A DNA stretch of 11,348 bases from an uncultured Eubacteriales bacterium (lineage in GTDB: Bacteria; Bacillota_A; Clostridia; Oscillospirales; Oscillospiraceae). The notes below the pieces were generated by a model. That model was not told the DNA's origin and ran no database searches. It saw only the letters and a program-made list of their open reading frames with translations. The stretch covers positions 1 through 11,348 of the forward strand of contig USNH01000007.1 in assembly GCA_900556015.1 (NCBI GenBank), in the 5' to 3' direction. The number at the start of each line of letters is the position of its first letter. Within the stretch, counting starts at the first letter, position 1. Positions 1-6,635 of the stretch are shown piece after piece. Position numbers and translations under genes: made by a program.

Positions 1-120
1 ATGGGGTGCCCGAGGGACGGGGCGAAGGCCGAAGCCAAGGTGGAAACGCTGTCGGCCATCCACCTTCGGGTGTGGCGCCGGCAGTGGTGACGGTGGGGTC
101 TCCCGAATGCGGGGCTATTC

Positions 121-2850
121 TTGCTAGCCGAATGGCCCCTTGTGGTGACTGTTGGCTTGGATGGTACGGGTATCCAAACCAACATGACGATGACACGCCC
201 CGGGTCTGCATCAACGATCATAGACGCAGAACATGATATTCTGTTCTACGCTGGTGACGAGGGTACGGAGTACAGCTTTAAGCCCGAAAGCGGCTGCACC
301 GTCACCGTGGCCCGCTCCACCGTGGGCGATGCCATGACCTTCAGCGGTTTCACCTCCAGCGGCGTGACCGTGGCGGAGGACGGCATTGTCACCGTTACCG
401 GCCTGACCACGGGCCGCCACATCATCAAGGTGGAGAAAAACGGCGTGGCCAACTACCAGGTCATCACCGCCCGGGGCGTCAGCTATGATTTGCTGGATGC
501 AGAGGGTAATGTACTGTCCACGGATGCAGAATTGACGCCTGGCGACACGGTAAAGATCCAGTTCAAAGGGCTTGTCAACCCGGTTGAAAAGATGGCGGGA
601 GTTTATAACCGCAATCCTGCCCTGGTCATGGAAGGCGAGGATGGCACGGCCTTTGCAAATGGGACGGGTGGCGGAAACGGAGTATACACATTTAGCAGTG
701 ATGCAGCAAAACAGTTGATCACTATTACGATTCCGAAGGACGTAGCCGGATTGTCGTATACCCTGAATGGGGCGATCAAAGCACTTGCTATGTATGGGCA
801 GAAAACCGGCGCACACCGGGCAGCGGCTTATGGCGTAGGCCTGGGGAAATATAGCGGTACAGCAGTTGGGGATGTTATGTCCCGTCTGCCCGCTCTGACC
901 CTGAAGCTGGAGGGTTACGGCGCGTTCTACGGCCCGATCGAGGCGACGGAGACTCTCATCGACGCCATCGGCACTGTGAGCCGCAACTCCGCCGATGCCA
1001 TCGCCGCGGCGCGGACGGCCTATAACGCCCTCTCCGGCGAGCAGAAGGCGCTGGTGAGCAATTACGAGGTGCTGACGGCGGCGGAGGCCATGCTGGCGGC
1101 GCTGGAGCTCCAGTATGTCTACCAGACCACCGGCGACTATTTGGCCTCCAAGGGCACGCCCATTGTGGGCAGCATCGGCGGCGAGTGGCTGACCATCGGC
1201 CTGGCCCGCAGCGGGCGCACCGTGCCCGCCGGGTACTATGACAACGCGGTGGCCTATGTCAAGAAAAATATCAATGCCGAGACCAACCGCCTGGACAAGA
1301 ATAAGTCCACGGACAACGCCCGGCTGATCCTGGCCCTGACGGCCATCAGCAAGGGCGTGACCGATGTGGGCGGCTACGACCTGCTGGCAGGTCTGGACGA
1401 CATGAAGTACATCAAGCGCCAGGGCACGAACGGCCCGGTGTGGGCGCTCATCGCCCTGGACAGCCACGATTACACCCCGGCGGGCAGCGTGACCCGCGAC
1501 CAACTGGTGGAGACCATCCTGTCCCTGCAGAAGGACAGCGGCGCGTGGTACATCAACAGCATCAACAAGACGGACGACGTGGACATGACCGCCATGGCCG
1601 TTCAGTCCCTCGCACCGTACTACGAGACCAATGACGCGGTGAAGACCGCTGTGGACAAGGCGCTGACCTGGCTGGGCACCATGCAGAAGGCCGATGGCTC
1701 GTTCGCCGAGATGGCGGGCGCTGCCAGCAGCAGCGAGTCCACCGCCCAGGTGCTGGTGGCCCTGTGCGCCATGGGTATTGATCCCACCGCGGACGCACGC
1801 TTTGCCAAAAATTCCTTCCACGTGCTGGACGGTCTGCTGACCTTCTACACGGGTACGGCGTTCAAGCATCAGGCATCGGATGCCACGGTGGATCAGATGG
1901 CCACCGAGCAGAGCTACTACGCGCTGACGGCGTATATGCGCCTGGTGGGCGGTCAGACGGCCCTGTACGACATGACCGACGTGGCCTGCGGCAAGCACAA
2001 CTTCGGCGCGTGGACGGTCACTAAGGCCGCCACCTGCACCGAGGCCGGTACGTCCGTCCGCACCTGCACCGTCTGCGGCACGGAGGAGACCCAGACCATC
2101 CCCGCGCTGGGGCATAAGGTCGGCAGCGCGTTCCAAATGAACAAGGATTACCACTGGCAGCTCTGCGCGGTGTGCAAGGCCGTGATGAACAAAATCGCGC
2201 ACACCTACGTGGGCGGTGTGCAGTGCGTTTGCGGCGCGGCGAAGTCTGGGGGCAGTGCATTGAAACAGGTATCTGTTACCACAGGCATCACATCCGTCCT
2301 GCCAAACAACGAGAGGCTGAACACTCCTGAAAAAATCAGCACAGAGCTTCGACTGGAGATCGCACAGCGCAGCAGTGCCAGCACCGATGAAAACACTGCG
2401 GTCATGGAAGTGACGCTGACTATCATAGAAAATGGTGTGTCCCGCCCCGCCGCAAAGGACGACCTGACAGACGGCAAGATCACTGTGCTGCTGCCCTATC
2501 CTGAGGCTGTGGCGAATAAGTACGGCAGCTATGATTTCCTGGTGGCACATCTTGTCACCATGGCCGACTGCGGCAAAGAGGTTGGTACGGTGGAGTTCCC
2601 TTCCGTTACCAAGACGGATAAGGGCCTGCTGGTTACGTTGACGGGCCTTTCCCCGGTGGCGATCAGTTACATGCCCGCCACCTCCACCGGCGGCGGCAGT
2701 ACCGGCGGCAGCGGCAGCATCACTGTTGTCAAGCCCACCTCCGCCAACACGGCGGACGACAGCCAGATGGTCATTTGGCTGGGCAGCGCGGTCATGGCGG
2801 CGGCAGCTGTCGTGGTGCTGACCCGCAAGCAGAAGCGCGTGAGCAAGTAA
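121..2850 (+). CDS. Large surface protein with alpha/alpha-toroid (prenyltransferase/intrinsic-factor-like) domain; 5' end missing or broken
   Basis: The reading frame opens after an in-frame TGA at 88-90. It has no signal peptide and no ribosome site at the TTG (121) or at ATG 184, so the true start is probably lost to a frameshift or lies in another fragment. Residue numbers count from 121. Residues ~40-265 form a beta-rich Ig-like region of a kind found in clostridial surface proteins. Residues ~271-330 are a small helical segment. Residues ~332-620 are an alpha/alpha toroid like prenyltransferase/squalene-cyclase and intrinsic-factor barrels, with repeats such as DGSFAEM...STAQVLVAL. Residues ~621-706 are Cys/His-rich, with TCTEAG...RTCTVCG...IPALGH and later CxxC pairs. 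A second beta domain spans ~712-850, followed by a Gly/Ser linker. The end has NTADDSQM, a hydrophobic helix (~884-901) and a basic tail RKQKR, resembling a degenerate sorting signal. Binding to a cobamide or to another small molecule or polymer is inference. The next gene supplies a DUF4430 domain. Confidence 0.8.
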   Translation: MLAEWPLVVTVGLDGTGIQTNMTMTRPGSASTIIDAEHDILFYAGDEGTEYSFKPESGCTVTVARSTVGDAMTFSGFTSSGVTVAEDGIVTVTGLTTGRHIIKVEKNGVANYQVITARGVSYDLLDAEGNVLSTDAELTPGDTVKIQFKGLVNPVEKMAGVYNRNPALVMEGEDGTAFANGTGGGNGVYTFSSDAAKQLITITIPKDVAGLSYTLNGAIKALAMYGQKTGAHRAAAYGVGLGKYSGTAVGDVMSRLPALTLKLEGYGAFYGPIEATETLIDAIGTVSRNSADAIAAARTAYNALSGEQKALVSNYEVLTAAEAMLAALELQYVYQTTGDYLASKGTPIVGSIGGEWLTIGLARSGRTVPAGYYDNAVAYVKKNINAETNRLDKNKSTDNARLILALTAISKGVTDVGGYDLLAGLDDMKYIKRQGTNGPVWALIALDSHDYTPAGSVTRDQLVETILSLQKDSGAWYINSINKTDDVDMTAMAVQSLAPYYETNDAVKTAVDKALTWLGTMQKADGSFAEMAGAASSSESTAQVLVALCAMGIDPTADARFAKNSFHVLDGLLTFYTGTAFKHQASDATVDQMATEQSYYALTAYMRLVGGQTALYDMTDVACGKHNFGAWTVTKAATCTEAGTSVRTCTVCGTEETQTIPALGHKVGSAFQMNKDYHWQLCAVCKAVMNKIAHTYVGGVQCVCGAAKSGGSALKQVSVTTGITSVLPNNERLNTPEKISTELRLEIAQRSSASTDENTAVMEVTLTIIENGVSRPAAKDDLTDGKITVLLPYPEAVANKYGSYDFLVAHLVTMADCGKEVGTVEFPSVTKTDKGLLVTLTGLSPVAISYMPATSTGGGSTGGSGSITVVKPTSANTADDSQMVIWLGSAVMAAAAVVVLTRKQKRVSK

Positions 2851-2864
2851 CAACGAAACAGCCA

Positions 2865-2903
2865 ACGCAGAGGCGCGAAAGCGCCTCTGCGTATGGCGCT
2901 TTT
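2865..2903 (+). terminator. Perfect 12-bp GAAA-loop hairpin between the surface-protein pair
   Basis: The arms 2865-2876 (ACGCAGAGGCGC) and 2881-2892 are perfectly complementary around a GAAA tetraloop. Only a short TTTT (2899-2902) follows, six bases after the stem, so this is a weak or partial intrinsic terminator or an mRNA-processing or attenuation hairpin. It lies between the stop of the surface protein and the start of the lipoprotein gene, and could lower expression of the second gene relative to the first. Confidence 0.55.
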
Positions 2904-2919
2904 ACGAGGTATGAAACGC

Positions 2920-3786
2920 ATGAAGAAAGTGAAGAGAATTTGGCTTTTGGCGCTGGCGCTGTCCCTGCTGCTGACCTGCGCCGCCTGCGGCAAGCAGAAA
3001 GCCCCTGCCGCCGACACGACCCCCGACACAAAGCAGGAGCAGACCGCGGACACCAAAAAGGATGACGCGGCCAAAACGGACGACAAAAAGTCTGAGGTAA
3101 AGGCAGAAGACAAGACCGAGGACGACAAAAAGTCCGAGGAGCAGCAGAAGGCCGAGGAGGAAGCCAAAAAGCTGGAAGAACAGAAGAAGTTAGAGGAAGA
3201 GCAGAAGAAACAGGAGGAACAGAAGAAGCAGGAGGAGCAGCCCAAGCAGGAGATCGACCCGGACACCGGCAAGGACAAGTATCAGACCGATCCCGTGCCG
3301 GAGGGCAAGCCCGCACCGTCCGAGCCCCAGGATACCACGGTGGATCAGACCACCACCTATACCTGCACCATCTCCATCTCCTGCGATACGATCTTGAATA
3401 ACTGGGATGCCTGGGACGAGTGGGACGCGGAGACGGCGGCGGCGAAAAAGCCCCTCGTCCCCGCCGACGGTGTGATACTGGGCGCGACCACGGCCAGCTT
3501 CAGCGAGGGTGAGAGCGTCTACGACGTGCTCCAGCGTGTCTGCCGCGAGAACGGCATCCACATGGAGGCCAGTTGGACGCCCATGTATAACAGCGCCTAC
3601 GTGGAGGGCATCAACAACCTGTACGAGTTCGATGTGAGCCAGGGGTCGGGATGGATGTACCGTGTCAACGGCTGGTTTCCCAATTACGGCTGCTCCCGCT
3701 ACGCGCTGCAAAACGGCGATGTGGTGGAGTGGGTCTACACCTGCGACCTGGGCTATGACGTGGGCGGCGGCTACGTAGCCGGCTAA
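2920..3786 (+). CDS. DUF4430 (transcobalamin C-terminal-like) lipoprotein with K/E-rich stalk
   Basis: The product is an exported protein of 288 residues. I chose ATG 2920 because GAGG (2906-2909) sits about 10 bases upstream; ATG 2911 is too close to it, and ATG 2893 follows directly on the hairpin with no ribosome site. The N-terminus has KKVKR, a hydrophobic core and TCAAC-G, a lipobox-like site with the likely lipidated Cys at 23; Cys at -3 is unusual. Residues ~24-145 are a low-complexity stalk rich in Lys, Glu, Asp and Gln, likely extended or coiled-coil. Residues ~146-285 match the DUF4430 / transcobalamin-like C-terminal fold. They include FSEGESVYDVL, GSGWMYRVNGWFPNYGC and a final GDVVEWVYT strand. 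In transcobalamin and intrinsic factor, a toroid and this beta domain sit in one chain and clamp cobalamin; here the toroid is in the preceding gene. The ligand is inference. Confidence 0.85.
   Translation: MKKVKRIWLLALALSLLLTCAACGKQKAPAADTTPDTKQEQTADTKKDDAAKTDDKKSEVKAEDKTEDDKKSEEQQKAEEEAKKLEEQKKLEEEQKKQEEQKKQEEQPKQEIDPDTGKDKYQTDPVPEGKPAPSEPQDTTVDQTTTYTCTISISCDTILNNWDAWDEWDAETAAAKKPLVPADGVILGATTASFSEGESVYDVLQRVCRENGIHMEASWTPMYNSAYVEGINNLYEFDVSQGSGWMYRVNGWFPNYGCSRYALQNGDVVEWVYTCDLGYDVGGGYVAG
3133..3243 (+). repeat. Imperfect coding repeat, QKK(L/Q)EE units
   Basis: Within the lipoprotein stalk the DNA is a purine-rich imperfect tandem array of gag/cag/aag codons. It encodes repeated EEQ-KK-(L/Q)-EE units such as EEQKKQEEQKKQEEQ. 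It probably forms a charged helix or spacer lifting the DUF4430 domain off the membrane. Arrays of this kind can change length by slippage. Confidence 0.7.
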
Positions 3787-3792
3787 CGCCTC

Positions 3793-3821
3793 TTGCCCTC
3801 CGGCGCGAAACGTGGTATGCT
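3793..3821 (+). promoter_or_regulatory. Possible sigma-A promoter for the small XRE regulator
   Basis: TTGCCC (3793-3798) and TATGCT (3816-3821) are separated by 17 bases. Each matches 4 of 6 consensus positions. The site lies just after the lipoprotein stop and about 28 bases upstream of the next start. The matches are modest, so read-through from upstream is equally possible. Confidence 0.35.
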
Positions 3822-3849
3822 TCTGCCATAAAGGGTAGGAGGGAACGAT

Positions 3850-4086
3850 ATGTCGCAGACCGAACAGTACGCCCGCGCCGTCTGCCGGGCGTGTATCCTA
3901 CGCAGCATCACGCCCACAGAGCTGGCGCAGCGCTGCGGCATCGCACCGCTGACTATGAAGCACATCCTCACCGGCAGCACCCAGCGCACCCGCATCAGCA
4001 CCATGCGGCGTATCGCCGAGGAGCTGGGAATGTCCCTGACCCAGCTGCTGGAGCTGTCACGGGAGGATGCGCTGGACAAAATGTAG
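3850..4086 (+). CDS. Small XRE/Cro-family helix-turn-helix protein
   Basis: This is a 78-residue DNA-binding protein consisting almost only of a Cro/C1-type HTH domain. Residues ~20-70 show TELAQRCGIAPLTMKHILTG as the helix-turn-helix core, then ISTMRRIAEELGMSLTQLLE, the usual closing helices of the XRE family. A strong ribosome site TAGGAGGG (3836-3843) lies about 6 bases before the ATG. It has no sensor or oligomerisation domain beyond the HTH. It sits downstream of the surface lipoprotein gene in the same direction and could be co-transcribed or separately expressed. The target is unknown; regulating the adjacent surface genes is only a positional guess. Confidence 0.8.
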   Translation: MSQTEQYARAVCRACILRSITPTELAQRCGIAPLTMKHILTGSTQRTRISTMRRIAEELGMSLTQLLELSREDALDKM

Positions 4087-4337
4087 GGCGGGGCATATCC
4101 CGGCCACGGACGTGCGGTCAGACCTCGCTTTTACGATCCGCTGGGACGTTTCCCTGCCGGGTGAGATATACCCTCACCACCCACCATGGGCACGATGAAA
4201 TTCAAGAAAAAGTATGCCGAGAATAAGGAAGCCGCGTGCCATTTCCAAAATGAGCATTGTGGACTCCGCTGAAGCGGGAGAATACCATACCGCTTGACAA
4301 ATCAAATTCCCATAGAGAGGGTTTATCGACAAGCTGC
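4087..4337. other. Non-coding stretch before the aro operon terminator
   Basis: I find no convincing gene here. A short frame from ATG 4195 to TGA 4272 would encode 25 residues beginning MKFKKKYAENKEAACHF, but it has no ribosome site. A small dyad GGTGAG...CTCACC lies at 4160-4178. A perfect TTGACA occurs at 4294-4299, but no -10 element lies at a normal spacing. The segment is less GC-rich than its surroundings (especially 4195-4335) and could be a gene remnant, the 3' untranslated region of the XRE gene, or a dispersed repeat. Confidence 0.4.
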
Positions 4338-4373
4338 CACAAGGCCCGCCGAAAGGCGGGCCTTGTGCTTTTT
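4338..4373 (+). terminator. Strong intrinsic terminator upstream of aroB
   Basis: A 13-bp perfect GC-rich stem (4338-4350 with 4355-4367; core AAGGCCCGCC / GGCGGGCCTT) closes on a GAAA tetraloop. A run of five T at 4369-4373 follows. It ends transcription arriving from the surface-protein/XRE region and insulates the aro operon, whose own promoter starts 11 bases later. Confidence 0.85.
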
Positions 4374-4383
4374 CAACCCGCTC

Positions 4384-4412
4384 TTGCAAACGGGCCGCCG
4401 CCGCGATACAAT
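4384..4412 (+). promoter_or_regulatory. Sigma-A promoter of the aro operon
   Basis: TTGCAA (4384-4389) and TACAAT (4407-4412) are separated by exactly 17 bases. Transcription should start near 4418-4420, leaving a leader of only about 28 bases before the aroB GTG. That is too short for a riboswitch or T-box. The perfect 10-bp palindrome ATAGGCCTAT (4411-4420) overlaps the end of the -10 and the predicted start point, and could be an operator. Confidence 0.75.
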
Positions 4413-4446
4413 AGGCCTATATTTATGCAAGTGGGGAGGATCGCCT

Positions 4447-5496
4447 GTGGAACAGCTTACCGTGCAGGGAAACGGGGTCTATATCGGGCCGGGTGCGCTG
4501 CTGCGCGCCGGCGGGCTGCTGCGGCAGCACGTCCCCGCCGTGTCCCGCTGGGCCGTGGCGGCGGATGAGTCCGTGGCCGCGCTGTACGGCGACGCGGCGC
4601 TCTCGGCGCTGCACAGCGCCGGACTGGAGGCGGAGCTGTATCTGCTCCCCGCCGGGGAGCGGGCCAAAACGCCGGAGGTGTGGCTGTCCCTGTGCCGCCA
4701 GCTGGTGGCCGACGGCTTCCGCCGCGGCGGCGGCATCGTGTCCCTGGGCGGCGGCGCCTGCGGCGACATGGCCGGCTTTGCCGCGTCCACGCTGCTGCGG
4801 GGCGTGGCTTTGGCCCATTTGCCCACCACGCTGCTGGCCCAGACCGACAGCGCCATCGGCGGCAAGACGGGGCTGGATCTGCCGGAGGGTAAAAACCTGC
4901 TGGGCACGTTCTGCCCGCCCGCGCTGGTGGTCAGCGACACCGCCTGTCTTGCCACGCTGCCGTCCCGCCAGTTCGCCTCCGGCATGGCGGAGGTCATCAA
5001 ATACGGGTGCATCGCCGACGCTTCGCTGCTGGACGCGGCGGAGCGGGGCGTTTCCGCCGACGATGGCCCGGCGCTGGCTTTGCTGGCGGCCCGATGCTGC
5101 CGCAGCAAGGCCGTGCTGGCGGAACAAGACCCCTACGACCGCGGCGTGCGGCATCTGCTGAACTTCGGCCACACCTTCGGCCACGCCTACGAGGCGCTGG
5201 GCGGCTTTGAGACATACACCCACGGCGAGGCCGTGGCCGCCGGGATGATCCGCGTTCTCCGCTGGCAGCTGGCCCACGGCTACGGCGGCGAGGCGCTGCT
5301 GGATCGGCTGACACGTCTGCTGCCCCGGTACGGTCTGCCGCTGGACATCCCCTGTGACGAGACGGCCCTGCGGCGCTGGCTGACACGGGACAAGAAGGCG
5401 GAGGGAGATCAGGTGACGCTGGCGCTGGCGGAGAAGGCCGGACAGGGCCGCCTTGTCACCGTGCCGCTGGCCTCGCTTTGGGAGGACACGCCATGA
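4447..5496 (+). CDS. aroB: 3-dehydroquinate synthase
   Basis: AroB converts DAHP to 3-dehydroquinate, the second step of the cytoplasmic shikimate pathway, using NAD+ and a divalent metal. The start is GTG 4447, six bases after GGGGAGGA (4433-4440), giving 349 residues, near the family's usual 350-360. Visible family features are SLGGGACGDMAGF (99-111, nucleotide-binding region), PTTLLAQTDSAIGGKTG (~126-142), KNLLGTF, and the metal ligands. The ligands are Glu182 in GMAEVIKYG, His242/246 in NFGHTFGHAYE and His259 in THGEAVAAGM. It is first in the six-gene operon, directly behind a promoter, and its stop overlaps the aroA start by ATGA. I see nothing missing from the catalytic core. Confidence 0.97.
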   Translation: MEQLTVQGNGVYIGPGALLRAGGLLRQHVPAVSRWAVAADESVAALYGDAALSALHSAGLEAELYLLPAGERAKTPEVWLSLCRQLVADGFRRGGGIVSLGGGACGDMAGFAASTLLRGVALAHLPTTLLAQTDSAIGGKTGLDLPEGKNLLGTFCPPALVVSDTACLATLPSRQFASGMAEVIKYGCIADASLLDAAERGVSADDGPALALLAARCCRSKAVLAEQDPYDRGVRHLLNFGHTFGHAYEALGGFETYTHGEAVAAGMIRVLRWQLAHGYGGEALLDRLTRLLPRYGLPLDIPCDETALRRWLTRDKKAEGDQVTLALAEKAGQGRLVTVPLASLWEDTP

Positions 5497-6635
5497 TCCT
5501 GCGGCTGTATCCTTCCACGCTGCGGGGCAGCGTCACCCCGCCGCCGTCCAAGAGCTTGCTGCACCGGGAGCTGATCTGCCGCTGTCTGGCGGGACAGTCC
5601 ACCGTTCTGCCGCCCCACGCGGCCCAGGACGTGCTGGCCACCGCCCACGGGCTGGAGCAGCTCACCGCCGTTCGCCCGGTGGTACACTGCGGCGACAGCG
5701 GCAGCACTCTGCGCTTCCTGCTGCCGCTGTTCATGGCATTGGGCCGCACCGGGACGATCTTTGCCGGGTCGGAGCGGCTGCTGTCGCGGCCTATCCCCGC
5801 CGACCTGGGCTTACAGTCCGTCCCCGGCGGGTTGAAGCTGACGCGCCCGCTCCACGGCGGGGTGTGGACGCTCTCCGCCGCGGAGACGTCCCAAACTGTC
5901 AGCGGGCTGCTGCTGGCGCTGCCGCTGCTGGCGGAGGACTCTGAAATCGTATTGACCGATGAGCCGGTGTCCCGGCCCTATTTGGATATGACCACCGCCG
6001 TCATGGCCCGCCACGGCGTTGCTGTGGAGGCCGCGCCCACGGGCTACCGCGTCCCCGGCGGGCAGCTGTACCGCCCCGCCCCGGAGCACAGCGAGCCGGA
6101 CTGGTCGGCTGCCGCCTTTTGGCTGGCCCTCGATGCCGCGCAGAAGCGGCGGGGCAGGGGCGGGCTGCACGTGCCCATGGGCCGCCCGCCCTATTGGCAG
6201 GGGGACGCGGCGATCATGCGTTATGTAAACGGATTGCCGGAGGAGATCGACATATCCGCCACGCCGGATCTGCTGCCGCCGCTGGCGCTGCTGGCGGCGG
6301 TGCGGCCCGGCGTTATCACCCGGTTCACCCACGCCGCCTTTCTGCGGCGCAAGGAGAGCGACCGTCTGGCCGCCGTGGCCGGGGTGCTGCGGGCGTTGGG
6401 CGTTCCCGTGGAGGAACAGCCGGACGGGCTGACCGTCACCGGCACGGAGACGCTCCACGGCGGCAACTTGGACGGCTGCGGCGACCACCGCATCGCCATG
6501 CTGGCGGGCTGTGCCGCCATGCTGGCAGACGGGCCGGTGACGCTGCGCGGCGCGGAGACCGTGGCGAAATCCTACCCCGCTTTTTGGCGGGATATGGCCG
6601 CTCTCGGCGGCAGATGGGAGGTGCTGGAGACATGA
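5493..6635 (+). CDS. aroA: 3-phosphoshikimate 1-carboxyvinyltransferase (EPSP synthase)
   Basis: AroA joins shikimate-3-phosphate and phosphoenolpyruvate to make EPSP. ATG 5493 overlaps the aroB stop; GGGAGG (5480-5485) is 7 bases upstream. The 380 residues are compact against about 427 in E. coli AroA. Conserved features are PPSKSLLHR (17-25, phosphate/PEP contacts), a glycine-rich GDSGSTLRF (67-75), ETSQTVSG (131-138), RPYLDMT (161-167), Asp259 in ATPDLLPPLA, RRKESDRL (285-292), DHRIAM (331-336) and Lys359 in AKSYP. The 67-75 motif differs from the classical GNAGTAMRP: Asp replaces Asn94, Ser replaces Thr97 and Phe replaces Pro101 (E. coli numbering), while Gly96 and Arg100 are kept. It is still expected to be functional. 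Confidence 0.96.
   Translation: MILRLYPSTLRGSVTPPPSKSLLHRELICRCLAGQSTVLPPHAAQDVLATAHGLEQLTAVRPVVHCGDSGSTLRFLLPLFMALGRTGTIFAGSERLLSRPIPADLGLQSVPGGLKLTRPLHGGVWTLSAAETSQTVSGLLLALPLLAEDSEIVLTDEPVSRPYLDMTTAVMARHGVAVEAAPTGYRVPGGQLYRPAPEHSEPDWSAAAFWLALDAAQKRRGRGGLHVPMGRPPYWQGDAAIMRYVNGLPEEIDISATPDLLPPLALLAAVRPGVITRFTHAAFLRRKESDRLAAVAGVLRALGVPVEEQPDGLTVTGTETLHGGNLDGCGDHRIAMLAGCAAMLADGPVTLRGAETVAKSYPAFWRDMAALGGRWEVLET

Noticed and set aside
6..236. A 76-residue plus-strand frame at the window start
   Set aside because: It has a biased composition, no ribosome site and no recognisable motif, and it overlaps the opening of the surface-protein frame. It could at most be the upstream part of that gene in another frame, which I could not show.
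211..2865. An 884-residue open frame on the minus strand opposite the surface-protein gene
   Set aside because: It is the antisense shadow of a GC-rich gene. Its translation is rich in His, Arg, Gly and Ala with no recognisable domain, while the plus frame shows clear domains.
3133..3243. Possible CRISPR or non-coding tandem repeat
   Set aside because: The units are short, imperfect, without spacers, and keep the reading frame of the lipoprotein. This is a low-complexity coding stalk.
4195..4272. 25-residue small protein candidate
   Set aside because: No ribosome site and no independent support. It is mentioned only as part of the unexplained segment.
4294..4326. Promoter candidate built on the perfect TTGACA at 4294
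   Set aside because: No -10-like hexamer lies 15-19 bases downstream, and the strong terminator at 4338-4373 would stop its transcript. The TTGCAA-17-TACAAT promoter at 4384-4412 explains the operon better.
4419..4446. T-box, tryptophan-type attenuator or riboswitch in the aro leader
   Set aside because: The predicted leader is only about 28 bases long, and the hairpin upstream of the promoter is a terminator for the preceding unit.
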